Origin: Microbispora oryzae
GTDB taxonomy: Bacteria > Actinomycetota > Actinomycetes > Streptosporangiales > Streptosporangiaceae
DNA: 64,000 bases
NCBI RefSeq assembly: GCF_017896165.1
Contig: NZ_JAFCNB010000004.1
Location: 186,001-250,000, forward strand
Direction of reading: 5' to 3'
A program made the position numbers and the translations under genes. Below, one piece after another: positions 20,519 through 28,885 of this stretch. Position 1 is the first letter of the stretch, and the number at the start of each line of letters is the position of its first letter. The notes under the pieces were generated by a model. It was not told the DNA's origin, did not search any database, and saw nothing but the letters and a program-made list of their open reading frames with translations.

Positions 20519-20689
20519 CGGGCCAGCCTAGGTCGGCACGCGCGGCGCCGGGCGGCGGTCTGCCGGGGGGTCTGTCCGGGGCCTGCCGGGGGCATGCCGG
20601 GGCCCCCGATCGCCGTTGCGGGCGTCCCGGCCCGGCACCGGCCACCACCTGGGATCTTCACGCCCGACCGGCGGTAATACTGTGCTGGT

Positions 20690-21583
20690 ATGAAGATTGG
20701 ATTCGGAGTTCCGGTCGCGGGCTCATGGGCCACCCCGGACAATATGAAGCAGGTGGCCCGGCGGGCCGAGGAGCTCGGCTACGACGGGCTGTGGAACTTC
20801 CAGCGGCTCCTCTACGTCGAGGGGCTCCCGCCCACCTACCGGAGCGTGCACGATCCGCTGGTCCAGCTGTCCTACCTGGCCGCCGTCACCGAGCGGATCC
20901 GGCTCGGTGTGGCCGTGCTGAACCTGCCCTTCTTCGCCCCCGCCCTGCTGGCCAAGCAACTCGCCACGCTGCAGGAGGTGTCGGGCGGCCGGCTCGACGC
21001 GGGGCTCGGGCTGGGATCGCAGGAGCACGAACTGGTCGCCGTGGGCGTGCCGAAGGAACGGCGCGGCCGGCGCGCCGACGAGTACCTCGAACTGCTGCAC
21101 CGGCTGCTGGCCGGCGGCCCGGTGGAGCACCGGGGGGAGTTCTACCAGGTGCCCGCGTCGGAGTTCGCCCCCGCGCCGGCGATCGCGCCGCCGCTGCTGC
21201 TCGGCGGCTCCGCGCGGCCCGCGCTCGAGCGGGCGGGCCGGCTCGCCGACGGCTGGATCAGTTCCAGCCGGGCGGACCTGTCCGCCATCGACCAGCAGAT
21301 CGAGATCGTGCGGGAGGCGGCCAGGCAGGCCGGGCGCGACCCCGGCGCGCTGCGCTTCATCGTGCGCGGCGTCACGCTCGTCCGCGACGAGGACGGCGGC
21401 CCGCTGACCGGGTCGTACGACAAGATCCGCCGGGATGTCGAGGCGCTGGCCGCCAAGGGGATCACCGAGGTGTTCCACGACCTCAACTTCGACCCCGAGA
21501 TCGGCAGCCCGGACGCCGATCCGCGCGAGTCCATGCGCCGGGCGGAGGAGGCCCTTCGGGAGCTGGCCCCCTCGGCCGGGTGA
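20690..21583 (+). CDS. LLM-class (F420/FMN) flavin-dependent oxidoreductase
   Basis: 297-residue luciferase-like monooxygenase-fold enzyme. The barrel N-terminus MKIGFGVPVAGSW, the segment AVTERIRLGVAVLNLPFFAP and GGRLDAGLGLGSQEHE are typical of the F420-dependent subgroup common in actinomycetes. A TAATAC -10-like element ends 9 nt before the ATG, so the mRNA may be almost leaderless. It is convergent with the second luciferase-like gene, with a 21-bp gap. The substrate cannot be predicted; cofactor choice (F420 versus FMN) is inferred from overall resemblance only. Confidence 0.85.
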   Translation: MKIGFGVPVAGSWATPDNMKQVARRAEELGYDGLWNFQRLLYVEGLPPTYRSVHDPLVQLSYLAAVTERIRLGVAVLNLPFFAPALLAKQLATLQEVSGGRLDAGLGLGSQEHELVAVGVPKERRGRRADEYLELLHRLLAGGPVEHRGEFYQVPASEFAPAPAIAPPLLLGGSARPALERAGRLADGWISSSRADLSAIDQQIEIVREAARQAGRDPGALRFIVRGVTLVRDEDGGPLTGSYDKIRRDVEALAAKGITEVFHDLNFDPEIGSPDADPRESMRRAEEALRELAPSAG

Positions 21584-21604
21584 CCGAGGCCGGCCGCCGG
21601 GGCG

Positions 21605-22651
21605 TCAGGCGTTCGTGCCGTAGGCCCGGGCGATGAGCTCGTAGGACCGCAGGCGCGCCGCGCCGCCGTGCGTCATAGTGGTGATCATCAGCTCGTCGGC
21701 GCCGGTGCGCTTGCGCAGCTCCTCAAGGCCGTCCCGGACCCGGTCCGGGACGCCGTGGATCACGTTCGACAGCCGGCCGCGGACGAACTCGCGCTCCGCC
21801 GGCGTGTACGGATAGGCCGCCGCCTCGTCCGGAGTCGGGACCCGGCCGGGGCGGCCGAGCCGCATGCGGAGCCACGACAGCGCCCCCGGCATGGCCTGCC
21901 GCAGCGCCTCCTCGTCGGTGTCGGCCGCCAGGGCCGCCACCCCGATCAACGCGTACGGGCGGTCGAGCACGCCGGACGGCCGGAACGACGAACGGTAGAG
22001 ATCGAGCGCGGGCTCGGTGTTCTCGGCGCTGAAGTGGTGGGCGAAGGCGAACGGCAGGCCGAGCAGCCCGGCGAGGCGGGCGCTGAAGCCGCTGGAGCCC
22101 AGCAGCCAGATCGGCGGCCGGTCGTCGCTCCGCGGCGTCGCCTGGAGCGCCTGGTAGGGGTGACCGGGCGGGAAGGCCCCGTCGAGGAAGCCGGTGAGCT
22201 CGGCGACCTGCTGGGGGAAGGCGTCGGGATCCACCTCCGCCTCGCGGCGCAGCGCGTTGGCCGTGGCCATGTCGGTGCCCGGGGCCCGGCCGAGGCCGAG
22301 GTCGATCCGTCCGGGGTGCAGCGCGTGCAGGGTGCCGAACTGCTCGGCGATCACCAGCGGGGCGTGGTTGGGCAGCATGACGCCGCCGGAGCCGACCCGG
22401 ATCCTGCGGGTCGCCGCCGCCAGGTGCGCGATCAGCACGGCGGGGGAGGAGCTCGCCACACCCGGCATCCCGTGGTGCTCGGCCACCCACAGCCGGTGGT
22501 AGCCCCACTCCTCGGCCTTCCCGGCCAGCTCCGTGGCGTGTCGCAGCGCCTCGCCCGGGGTGATCCCCTCGCCCACGGTGGCCAGTTCCAGCACCGACAG
22601 CGGAGCCGGGGCCGTGCCGGCCGCCACACCGCGAATCATGTCCGTACCCAT
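21605..22651 (-). CDS. LLM-class flavin-dependent oxidoreductase, MsnO8-like
   Basis: About 348 residues, bacterial-luciferase fold of the FMN/alkanal-like branch. Family hallmarks are [12 protein letters not shown] near the N-terminus, [21 protein letters not shown] (the EHH motif), [16 protein letters not shown], and [15 protein letters not shown] chose the ATG of [12 protein letters not shown]; a TTG four codons upstream and an ATG four codons downstream are alternatives, and no clear ribosome site separates them. It is divergent from the HAD-IIA gene. The physiological substrate is unknown. Confidence 0.88.
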   Translation of the reverse strand: MGTDMIRGVAAGTAPAPLSVLELATVGEGITPGEALRHATELAGKAEEWGYHRLWVAEHHGMPGVASSSPAVLIAHLAAATRRIRVGSGGVMLPNHAPLVIAEQFGTLHALHPGRIDLGLGRAPGTDMATANALRREAEVDPDAFPQQVAELTGFLDGAFPPGHPYQALQATPRSDDRPPIWLLGSSGFSARLAGLLGLPFAFAHHFSAENTEPALDLYRSSFRPSGVLDRPYALIGVAALAADTDEEALRQAMPGALSWLRMRLGRPGRVPTPDEAAAYPYTPAEREFVRGRLSNVIHGVPDRVRDGLEELRKRTGADELMITTMTHGGAARLRSYELIARAYGTNA

Positions 22652-22758
22652 GTCGGAGACCAACCGGACCGCTGTTCCGTGTATTTCCGTATATTTCAGG
22701 TTTTCGGGGATCTCCAGAGATGTGTCGGGGCGTGGCGTGACCTGCCATGCTTGGATCC

Positions 22759-23541
22759 ATGAGCGAGCGAAGGCCCATCGAGTCGTGGCTGTCGGACATG
22801 GACGGCGTGCTGGTGCACGAGGGGGAGCCGGTCCCCGGGGCCGACGAGTTCATCAAGCGGCTGCGTGAGTCGGGGAAGCGGTTCCTCGTCCTCACCAACA
22901 ACTCGATCTACACCCCCCGCGACCTGTCCGTACGGCTGCGGGCGGCGGGCCTGGAGGTGCCGCCGGAGTCGATCTGGACGTCGGCCCTGGCCACCGCCAA
23001 GTTCCTGGCCGACCAGCGCCCGAACGGCTCGGCATACGTCATCGGAGAGGCCGGGCTGACCACGGCGCTGCACGAGTGCGGCTACGTGCTCACGGACATC
23101 GACCCCGACTACGTGGTGCTGGGGGAGACCCGCACCTACAGCTTCACCGCGATCACGAGGGCCATCCGCCTGATCGACAACGGCGCGCGGTTCATCGCGA
23201 CCAACCCCGACGCCGTCGGCCCGTCCACCGAGGGCTCGCTGCCGGCCTGCGGCGCGGTCGCCGCCATGATCACCAAGGCGACCGGGGTCGAGCCCTACTT
23301 CATCGGCAAGCCCAACCCGATGATGATGCGCAGCGCGCTCAACCAGATCGACGCGCACAGCGAGAGCACGGCGATGATCGGCGACCGGATGGACACCGAC
23401 GTGGTGTGCGGCATGGAGGCCGGGCTCCACACGATCCTGGTGCTCACCGGCGTGACCCAGCGCGAGCAGATCGACAGGTATCCGTTCCGTCCCTCGCAGA
23501 TCGTCGACTCGGTGGCGGACCTCGTCGAGCTGGTCGGCTGA
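22759..23541 (+). CDS. HAD-IIA family phosphatase (NagD-like)
   Basis: 260-residue phosphatase with motif I DMDGVL (nucleophile Asp and general-acid Asp both present), motif II in LVLTNNS, the C2B cap around residues 80-180, the motif III Lys in IGKPNPMM, and motif [10 protein letters not shown]. This order is that of the NagD/4-nitrophenylphosphatase family, which removes phosphate from nucleotides or sugar phosphates. Of two in-frame ATGs 12 bp apart, I favour the second ([10 protein letters not shown]) because a CATGCT -10-like element overlaps the first. It ends just before a strong inverted repeat. Confidence 0.9.
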   Translation: MSERRPIESWLSDMDGVLVHEGEPVPGADEFIKRLRESGKRFLVLTNNSIYTPRDLSVRLRAAGLEVPPESIWTSALATAKFLADQRPNGSAYVIGEAGLTTALHECGYVLTDIDPDYVVLGETRTYSFTAITRAIRLIDNGARFIATNPDAVGPSTEGSLPACGAVAAMITKATGVEPYFIGKPNPMMMRSALNQIDAHSESTAMIGDRMDTDVVCGMEAGLHTILVLTGVTQREQIDRYPFRPSQIVDSVADLVELVG

Positions 23542-23553
23542 GACGGCCTGAGA

Positions 23554-23582
23554 CCGTACCTGTCACCACCTGACAGGTACGG
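23554..23582 (+). promoter_or_regulatory. Perfect 12-bp inverted repeat between two rightward genes
   Basis: CCGTACCTGTCA and TGACAGGTACGG pair perfectly across a 5-nt loop (CCACC). The element begins 13 nt after the HAD-IIA stop and ends 17 nt before the next start. It can be a terminator for the first gene or an operator for the second. There is no U-run and the arms are less GC-rich than other hairpins in the window, which leans toward an operator. Confidence 0.55.
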
Positions 23583-23598
23583 CTGCGAGGCTGGTCTC

Positions 23599-24252
23599 AT
23601 GGCTCTTCCGACGACTTCACCGACCCCGGTCTACCTCGAACTCGGCCCGAAGAAGGTCTTCGCGTGCTCGGCCGCCTGGCCGGGATGGTGCCGCGTCGGC
23701 GGATCGGAGGAGCTCGCGCTCGACGCCCTCATGACGTACGTGCCGCGCTACCGCGTCATCGCCGCGCGGGCCGGGCTGGAATTCGACCCGGGCGAGCCGG
23801 CGGTGGTCGAACGGGTGCGGGGTAACCGCACCACCGACTTCGGCGCGCCCGCGGCGGTCGCCGCGCTGGACCGCGAGGCCGTGGGCGAGGAGGAGGCGGC
23901 CCGCGCCGTCGCGCTCATCCGCGCCGCCTGGGAGGTGCTGGGCGAGGTGGCCGCCGCATCGCCGCAGGACCTGCGTAAGGGCCCCCGCGGCGGCGGCAGG
24001 GACCGCGACAAGATCGTTGCACACGTCGTCGAGGCCGAGCGGGCCTACGCCAGGAAGATCGGCGTCAGCTATCCGCCGCTGCGGGACGAAGGGGCGCTCC
24101 CCGCGATGCGCCGGGACATCACCGACGTCCTCGGCCGCCCCTCGGACGGTCAGCCGCACGGGGAGAAGGGGTGGCCCGCCCGCTACGCGGCCCGCCGCAT
24201 CGCCTGGCACGTGATCGACCACATCTGGGAGATCGAGGACCGCCGCGAGTGA
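23599..24252 (+). CDS. Conserved-looking protein with DinB/YfiT-like C-terminal pattern
   Basis: 217 residues; I do not recognise the family with certainty. The N-terminal half (VYLELGPKKVFACSAAWPGW, DALMTYVPRYRVIAARAG) has no motif known to me. The C-terminal half has spaced histidines in helices, KIVAHVVEAERAYARKIG and RRIAWHVIDHIWEIEDR, reminiscent of the four-helix DinB/YfiT metal-binding fold. No signal peptide or membrane segment is seen. The ATG lies 17 bp after the inverted repeat, which may control it. The reading frame has strong actinobacterial third-position GC, so it is very likely a real gene. Confidence 0.7.
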   Translation: MALPTTSPTPVYLELGPKKVFACSAAWPGWCRVGGSEELALDALMTYVPRYRVIAARAGLEFDPGEPAVVERVRGNRTTDFGAPAAVAALDREAVGEEEAARAVALIRAAWEVLGEVAAASPQDLRKGPRGGGRDRDKIVAHVVEAERAYARKIGVSYPPLRDEGALPAMRRDITDVLGRPSDGQPHGEKGWPARYAARRIAWHVIDHIWEIEDRRE

Positions 24253-24401
24253 CGGCCGCCCGGCTCCCCGGTGACTTCGGTCGTGACTTCGGCCCGTGAC
24301 TCGCGCCGTGACTGCCGGGCGGGCGCGGGACGGTCGAGGCCATCGGGTCCCGGATAGGGCGCTTGGTAGCGGCCCGAGCCCACGCCGCCTTCCGTCGCTG
24401 G

Positions 24402-24839
24402 TCAGTCGTCTCCGGGCCCGGAGTCCCCGCGCCGCCGCCGCTTGACATCCGACCGCCGCCGCTTGGCCGTGAGCCTGCGCTCGACGGCGCCCCGGGACGG
24501 CTTCGTCGGCCGCCGCCGCGCGGGCGGCGGGGCGATCGCGTCGCGCAGCAGGGCGGCCAGCCGGGCCTCGGCCGCCTCCCGGTTGCGCAGTTGCGAACGG
24601 AACTCCGAGGCGGTCACCGTGATCACTCCGTCGACCAGGCGCGAGGCGAGCCGTTCCAGGGCCCGCGACCTGAGCGCCGGATCCAGCGCGGTGGTGGAGG
24701 TCAGGTCGACGCTGAGCTCGACCCGGCTGTCCGTGGTGTTCACGCCCTGGCCACCCGGCCCGGACGACCGGGAGAACCGCCACCCCAGCTCCGCCTCGGG
24801 GATGACGATCGAGCCGCGGACGTGCAGCGGGCCTGGCAT
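24402..24839 (-). CDS. arfB: Alternative ribosome-rescue factor / peptidyl-tRNA hydrolase ArfB
   Basis: 145-residue release-factor-like hydrolase that frees peptides from stalled ribosomes. The GGQ catalytic motif lies in RSSGPGGQGVNTTDSRVEL, followed by the conserved SQLRNREAAEARL. The C-terminus is the expected basic, disordered tail that enters the mRNA channel (RRPTKPSRGAVERRLTAKRR). ATG MPGPLHVRGS is the usual start. It is convergent with the upstream gene; the 149-bp gap between them contains several GTGACT repeats and possible weak hairpin arms. Confidence 0.93.
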   Translation of the reverse strand: MPGPLHVRGSIVIPEAELGWRFSRSSGPGGQGVNTTDSRVELSVDLTSTTALDPALRSRALERLASRLVDGVITVTASEFRSQLRNREAAEARLAALLRDAIAPPPARRRPTKPSRGAVERRLTAKRRRSDVKRRRRGDSGPGDD

Positions 24840-24879
24840 GGTCTCTCTCCGTGACTTCTGCGGTGATTCGTACGGACGA

Positions 24880-24905
24880 CTCTTGTGAGTGGCTCTTGTG
24901 AGTGG
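24880..24905. repeat. Tandem 13-bp direct repeat
   Basis: CTCTTGTGAGTGG occurs twice back to back, and a further inverted partial copy (CCACTCTTG) follows 8 nt later. It lies between the divergent arfB and HAD genes, so it may be a regulatory site. No known regulator fits it in my memory. Confidence 0.6.
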
Positions 24906-25057
24906 CCCCTACGCCACTCTTGCCGGCGAACATTGTGGTGCCCGCACGCTTCGCCGGGCATCTTATTTTCCCCCTCACATCTCCCCGCGAACCGGGCATC
25001 CCCCAATAAGGCGGGGTCTGGAAACAGAGATCGAACATAAGTTATGCTCGTTCAATC

Positions 25058-25636
25058 ATGACTCTTGTGCTTTTTGACTACGGCAATGTCATCAGCCTCG
25101 ACCAGGACCCCGGCGACGTGGCCCGCATGGCGGCCGGCGTGACCGGCTTCGCCGAGCGCTACTGGGCCCCCAGGCTCGACTTCGACCGGGCCACCCTCGG
25201 CCCGCGGGACTACTGGTCCCTGGTGCTCGGACGGCCCGTGAGCGGCGCCGAGCTCGACCGGATCGTCGCCCTCGACGTGGCCAGCTGGTCGCGGATCAAC
25301 GAGGAGACCGCGGCGATCGTCGCCGAGCTGGGCGCGTCCGGGGTGCCGATGGCGCTCCTGTCCAACGCGCCCGTCTGCGTCGCCGACGGGATCGAGCCGC
25401 TGGCCGCCCTGGCGCCCATCGGGCCGCGCTTCTTCAGCGGCCGGATGGGGATGGTCAAGCCGGATCCCGAGATCTATCTGCGGGTCGTCGCCGAGCTCGG
25501 CGTCCGCCCCGAGGACGTCGTCTTCGTCGACGACCGGAGGGAGAACATCGAAGGGGCCGAGCGGGCGGGCCTCACCGGCGTCCACTTCACCGACGCGGCG
25601 ACCCTGCGCGACGACCTCAAACCGGTTATGCGTTAA
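25058..25636 (+). CDS. HAD-IA family hydrolase
   Basis: 192-residue haloacid-dehalogenase-like phosphatase. Motif I is FDYGNVI, where Gly replaces the second Asp as in the YihX-like branch, motif II LLSNAP, motif III Lys in MGMVKPDPEIYL, and motif IV FVDDRRENIEGA. A TATGCT -10-like hexamer lies 10 nt before the ATG, and a short palindrome CATAAGTTATG overlaps that region, so a near-leaderless, possibly repressor-controlled promoter is likely. The substrate is unknown, probably a phosphorylated sugar or nucleotide. Confidence 0.88.
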   Translation: MTLVLFDYGNVISLDQDPGDVARMAAGVTGFAERYWAPRLDFDRATLGPRDYWSLVLGRPVSGAELDRIVALDVASWSRINEETAAIVAELGASGVPMALLSNAPVCVADGIEPLAALAPIGPRFFSGRMGMVKPDPEIYLRVVAELGVRPEDVVFVDDRRENIEGAERAGLTGVHFTDAATLRDDLKPVMR

Positions 25637-25694
25637 CGCGATCGAGCGGCGGGCGTCGGCCGCCGTTCAGACAGGACGGGTAGTCAGAAGCACT

Positions 25695-25712
25695 GTTCAT
25701 CCGGGGTTCCCG
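25695..25712 (+). promoter_or_regulatory. Candidate PHO box upstream of phoD
   Basis: GTTCATC and GTTCCCG are repeated with an 11-nt period, as in the PhoP-binding direct repeats (GTTCACC-like units) of actinomycetes. The site lies about 15 nt upstream of a TAAAGT -10-like hexamer (25728-25733). Matches are 6/7 and 5/7 to the unit. The position before a phosphatase gene supports the call. Confidence 0.45.
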
Positions 25713-25766
25713 GGAGGGTAACGACCGTAAAGTACGGAGGTCGACCGCCGCGGCTGCACTGGTGCC

Positions 25767-27332
25767 GTGCAGACGAATGCGTCCAGAAGAGTGTTCCTGT
25801 CCGCTCTCGCGGCCGGAGCCGGCGGCCTGGTCCTCGGCGGCTCGGCGCTCCCGTCCCGGACCTCCGCCGCGCTGCCCTCGCGGGCGCTGCGGCAGGATCC
25901 GTTCGCGCTGGGGGTCGCCTCGGGCGAGCCGGCCGCCGACGGCGTCGTCCTGTGGACCCGGCTGGCCCTCGACCCGCTCGCCCCGGACGGACTCGGCGGC
26001 ATGCCGTCCAGGCCCGTGGACGTCCAGTGGCAGCTCGCCTCGGACGAGCGGTTCTCCACCGTGGTGCGGTCCGGCACCGCCGCCGCGCGCCCCACCGCCG
26101 CGCACAGCGTCCACGTCGAGGTGGACGGCCTGGAGCCGGGCCGGGAGTATTTCTACCGCTTCCGGGTGGACGGACATCTCTCGGAGACCGCGCGCACCCG
26201 CACCGCGCCCACCGGGATGTCGCCGTTGCGCTTCGCGGTCGCCGCCTGCGCGCACTGGGAGCACGGCTACTACACGGCCTACCGGCGCATCGCCGAACAG
26301 GAGCCGGAACTCGTCGTGCACCTCGGCGACTACATCTACGAATACCAGCCGGAGGGCTACACGGCGCTGGGCGGCACCGTCCGGGAGCACGCGGGCAACA
26401 AGTGCCAGACCCTGGCCGACTACCGGATCAGGCACGCGCAGTACAAGACCGACCGCGACCTGCAGGCCGCTCACCTGGTCGCGCCCTGGCTGGTGGCCTT
26501 CGACGACCACGAGATCGAGAACAACTGGGCGGGCACGGCGTCGAGCACGGACGCGCCGGGCTTCGCCGAGCGCAGGGCGCACGCCTTCCAGGCGTACTAC
26601 GAGAACATGCCGTTGCGGCGGGCATGCGTGCCGCGCGGCGCGTCCATCAGGATCAACCGCCGCGTCCAGTGGGGGGAGACCGCGCGGTTCCACCTGCTCG
26701 ACACCCGCCAGTTCCGCGACGACCAGGCGTGCGAGGACGGCGACCGGGCGGGCTGCGACGAGCGGCTCGACGCCGGGCGGACGATCCTGGGCGCGGGCCA
26801 GCACCGCTGGCTGCTCGACGGGCTGGCCGGGTCGCAGGCCCGGTGGAACCTCATCGGCCAGCAGGTGCTCATGGCGCAGCGCGACTTCCGGCCCGGCCCC
26901 GGCACCGAGCTGAACATGGACAGCTGGGACGGCTACCCGGCGGAGCGGGCGAGCCTGCTCGAGGGTGTCAGGGCGTCGGGCGCGGCCAACCCGGTCGTGC
27001 TCACCGGCGACGCCCACATGCACCACGCGGCCGACCTGAAGCCCGACTTCGACGATCCCGACTCGCCGCGGGTCGCCGTGGAGCTGGTCACGTCGTCCGT
27101 CTCCAGCGACGGGGACGGCTACCGCGACCGGGCCAAGGTGGCCCAGCTGCTGCGCGAGAACCCGCACATCTCGTACATCGACCAGCGTCGCGGCTACATC
27201 ATGTGCGAGCTGTCCGAGGACGAGATGCGGGCCGAGTTCCGCACGCTCGACTACATCAGCAGGCGGGGGGCCCCGGCCAGGACGGCGGCCCGCTTCACCG
27301 TCCCGTCCGGGCACGCCCAGCTCAACGCGTAG
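25767..27332 (+). CDS. phoD: Tat-exported alkaline phosphatase D
   Basis: 521-residue secreted phosphodiesterase/phosphomonoesterase that releases phosphate outside the cell. The Tat signal SRRVFLSALAAGAGGLVLGG covers residues 6-25, then a PhoD N-terminal Fn3-like domain (DPFALGVASGEPAADGVVLW). The metallophosphatase domain has FAVAACAHWEHG, LVVHLGDYIYEY (metal Asp), AFDDHEIENNW and LTGDAHMHHA (late His/Asp ligands). The start is GTG with no clear ribosome site, 26 nt downstream of the TAAAGT element. The stop lies 6 bp from the stop of the convergent FG-GAP gene. Induction by phosphate limitation is inferred from the PHO-like repeats. Confidence 0.94.
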   Translation: MQTNASRRVFLSALAAGAGGLVLGGSALPSRTSAALPSRALRQDPFALGVASGEPAADGVVLWTRLALDPLAPDGLGGMPSRPVDVQWQLASDERFSTVVRSGTAAARPTAAHSVHVEVDGLEPGREYFYRFRVDGHLSETARTRTAPTGMSPLRFAVAACAHWEHGYYTAYRRIAEQEPELVVHLGDYIYEYQPEGYTALGGTVREHAGNKCQTLADYRIRHAQYKTDRDLQAAHLVAPWLVAFDDHEIENNWAGTASSTDAPGFAERRAHAFQAYYENMPLRRACVPRGASIRINRRVQWGETARFHLLDTRQFRDDQACEDGDRAGCDERLDAGRTILGAGQHRWLLDGLAGSQARWNLIGQQVLMAQRDFRPGPGTELNMDSWDGYPAERASLLEGVRASGAANPVVLTGDAHMHHAADLKPDFDDPDSPRVAVELVTSSVSSDGDGYRDRAKVAQLLRENPHISYIDQRRGYIMCELSEDEMRAEFRTLDYISRRGAPARTAARFTVPSGHAQLNA

Positions 27333-27338
27333 GGGGCG

Positions 27339-28775
27339 TCAGCTCAGGGCGTAGCCGAACATGGCGTCCGCGCCGCCCCTGCCGATCACCCGGGCCGAAC
27401 CGGGGACGACGCCGGGGTAGGACCCCTTCCTCGTCCGGGTCCCGATGAGGGTGAGCCGCCCGGACCCGGGGGCGGCCACCAGCAGCCGGCCGCCCTCGAC
27501 CAGGACGGACGCGCCGAAGTCGGTGTCCTTCCCGCCGGTGATCAGCGCGTTGTGGTCGCGGGTCAGGCCGCCCGCGCGCGTTCCGGCGATCACCTGCACC
27601 GCGTCCTCGCCGGGAACGCCCACCACGAGCTCGTCGTCGCCGTCGCCGTTCAGGTCGCCCGCCGCCAGCGAGGTGCCGAACCTGTCGAAGTAGCGCGGCG
27701 TGCCCTTCAGGATGGTCTGCGACCACACCTCGCCGCCGATCGCGCTCAGCCCCCGCGGGGTGCCGTACAACACGTCGACCACGCCGTCGCCGTAGTCCAT
27801 GCCGCGCTGGCGCGCGGACAGGTCCTCGCCGGGCACGCCCACGGCGAGATCGTCGCGGCCGTCGGCGTTGAAGTCGCCGGAGGCGAGGGCGGCGCCGAAC
27901 GCGTCCCACTTCTCGCCCGAGCCCTTTATGTCCGGGCTCTCCTGCGTGTAGACGCCCGCGCGCCGCCCGCGCACGTCGATCACGGTCACCACGCCGGAGC
28001 CGGACCGCTGACCGCCGCCGCCCGGGGCCCCGACGGCCAGTTCGGCGTCGCCGTCCCCGTCGAAGTCGCCGGTCGCGAGCGCGGCGCCGAACTCGTCGGT
28101 CGCGCCCGCGTCCTGTCCGACCCAGCCGGTCGACTCCGTGATCAGCGTGCCCGTGCCGTACACGGAGCGGTGGCGCAGGCCGAACACGCCCACGGCGCCG
28201 CCCCCGTCCAGCCCGGGCGCGCCCACGACCAGCTCGTCGTCGCCGTCGCCGTCGAGGTCGCCCGCGGCCAGGGCGGCCCCGAACCGGTCGGTGCCGTGCT
28301 CGCGGCCCAGGCGGGTGACGTCGACGGCCTTGGCCCGGCCGAGGCCGCCCGGCCCGCCGTACAGGATGTGGACCACGCCGTGACCGTCGGCCCCTGGCAC
28401 GCGCGGGCCGAAGGACTCCTCGGATGCCCCGATCGCCAGGTCGGCGCAGCCGTCGCCGTCGAAGTCGCCCCGGGCGAGCGCGGAGCCGAACGAGTCGCCC
28501 CGCTCCGGGGCGTCCCCGATGCCGTCCGCGCCCTGGTGGAGGACCTTCACCGGGTGCGGGTCGCCGCCCGCCCCGGAGAAGAGGGTGACCGTGCCGGCCC
28601 GCGCCTGCCCGCCGACCGTCGCGTACGGCGCGGCCACCGCGAGGAAGGCCGCGCAGGACTTCCGGGCCGTGGCCGCGGTGGCCGCGGTGGTGGCCGCCGT
28701 GGCGGTGGCGGCGGGCGCGAGCGAGGGGAGGACCAGGGCGGCCGCCAGCAGGGCGGACGTGCGCGAGACGCTCAT
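27339..28775 (-). CDS. Secreted FG-GAP (integrin-alpha-like) repeat protein
   Basis: 478 residues. A Sec signal peptide opens it (SALLAAALVLPSLAPAATAT). It is followed by at least five FG-GAP units with calcium-binding DxDxDG loops, for example FGSALARGDFDGDGCADLAI, LAAGDLDGDGDDELVVGAPG and LASGDFNADGRDDLAVGVPG, and two degenerate C-terminal units. The repeats should form a beta-propeller on the cell surface or in the medium. No enzymatic domain is seen. The start is ATG MSVSRTSALL. Low-complexity Ala/Thr follows the signal. Its role is unknown; proximity to phoD is convergent and need not be functional. Confidence 0.88.
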   Translation of the reverse strand: MSVSRTSALLAAALVLPSLAPAATATAATTAATAATARKSCAAFLAVAAPYATVGGQARAGTVTLFSGAGGDPHPVKVLHQGADGIGDAPERGDSFGSALARGDFDGDGCADLAIGASEESFGPRVPGADGHGVVHILYGGPGGLGRAKAVDVTRLGREHGTDRFGAALAAGDLDGDGDDELVVGAPGLDGGGAVGVFGLRHRSVYGTGTLITESTGWVGQDAGATDEFGAALATGDFDGDGDAELAVGAPGGGGQRSGSGVVTVIDVRGRRAGVYTQESPDIKGSGEKWDAFGAALASGDFNADGRDDLAVGVPGEDLSARQRGMDYGDGVVDVLYGTPRGLSAIGGEVWSQTILKGTPRYFDRFGTSLAAGDLNGDGDDELVVGVPGEDAVQVIAGTRAGGLTRDHNALITGGKDTDFGASVLVEGGRLLVAAPGSGRLTLIGTRTRKGSYPGVVPGSARVIGRGGADAMFGYALS

Positions 28776-28840
28776 GGCCGGATCGTCCCCGCGCACCAGG
28801 ACACCCGGCTCACAGGTGCGTGAACCCCCCGCGTCCGGCG

Positions 28841-28885
28841 CCTGAACTCATCCGGCCTGAACTCATCCGCCCTGAACTCATCCGG
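28841..28885. repeat. Three tandem 15-bp repeats overlapping the MFS stop codon
   Basis: CCTGAACTCATCCGG or a one-base variant occurs three times in a row. Each unit contains TCA, i.e. a TGA on the minus strand, and the MFS gene ends in the rightmost unit (28878-28880). Copy-number changes would not alter the protein. It may be slippage-generated. Confidence 0.8.
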
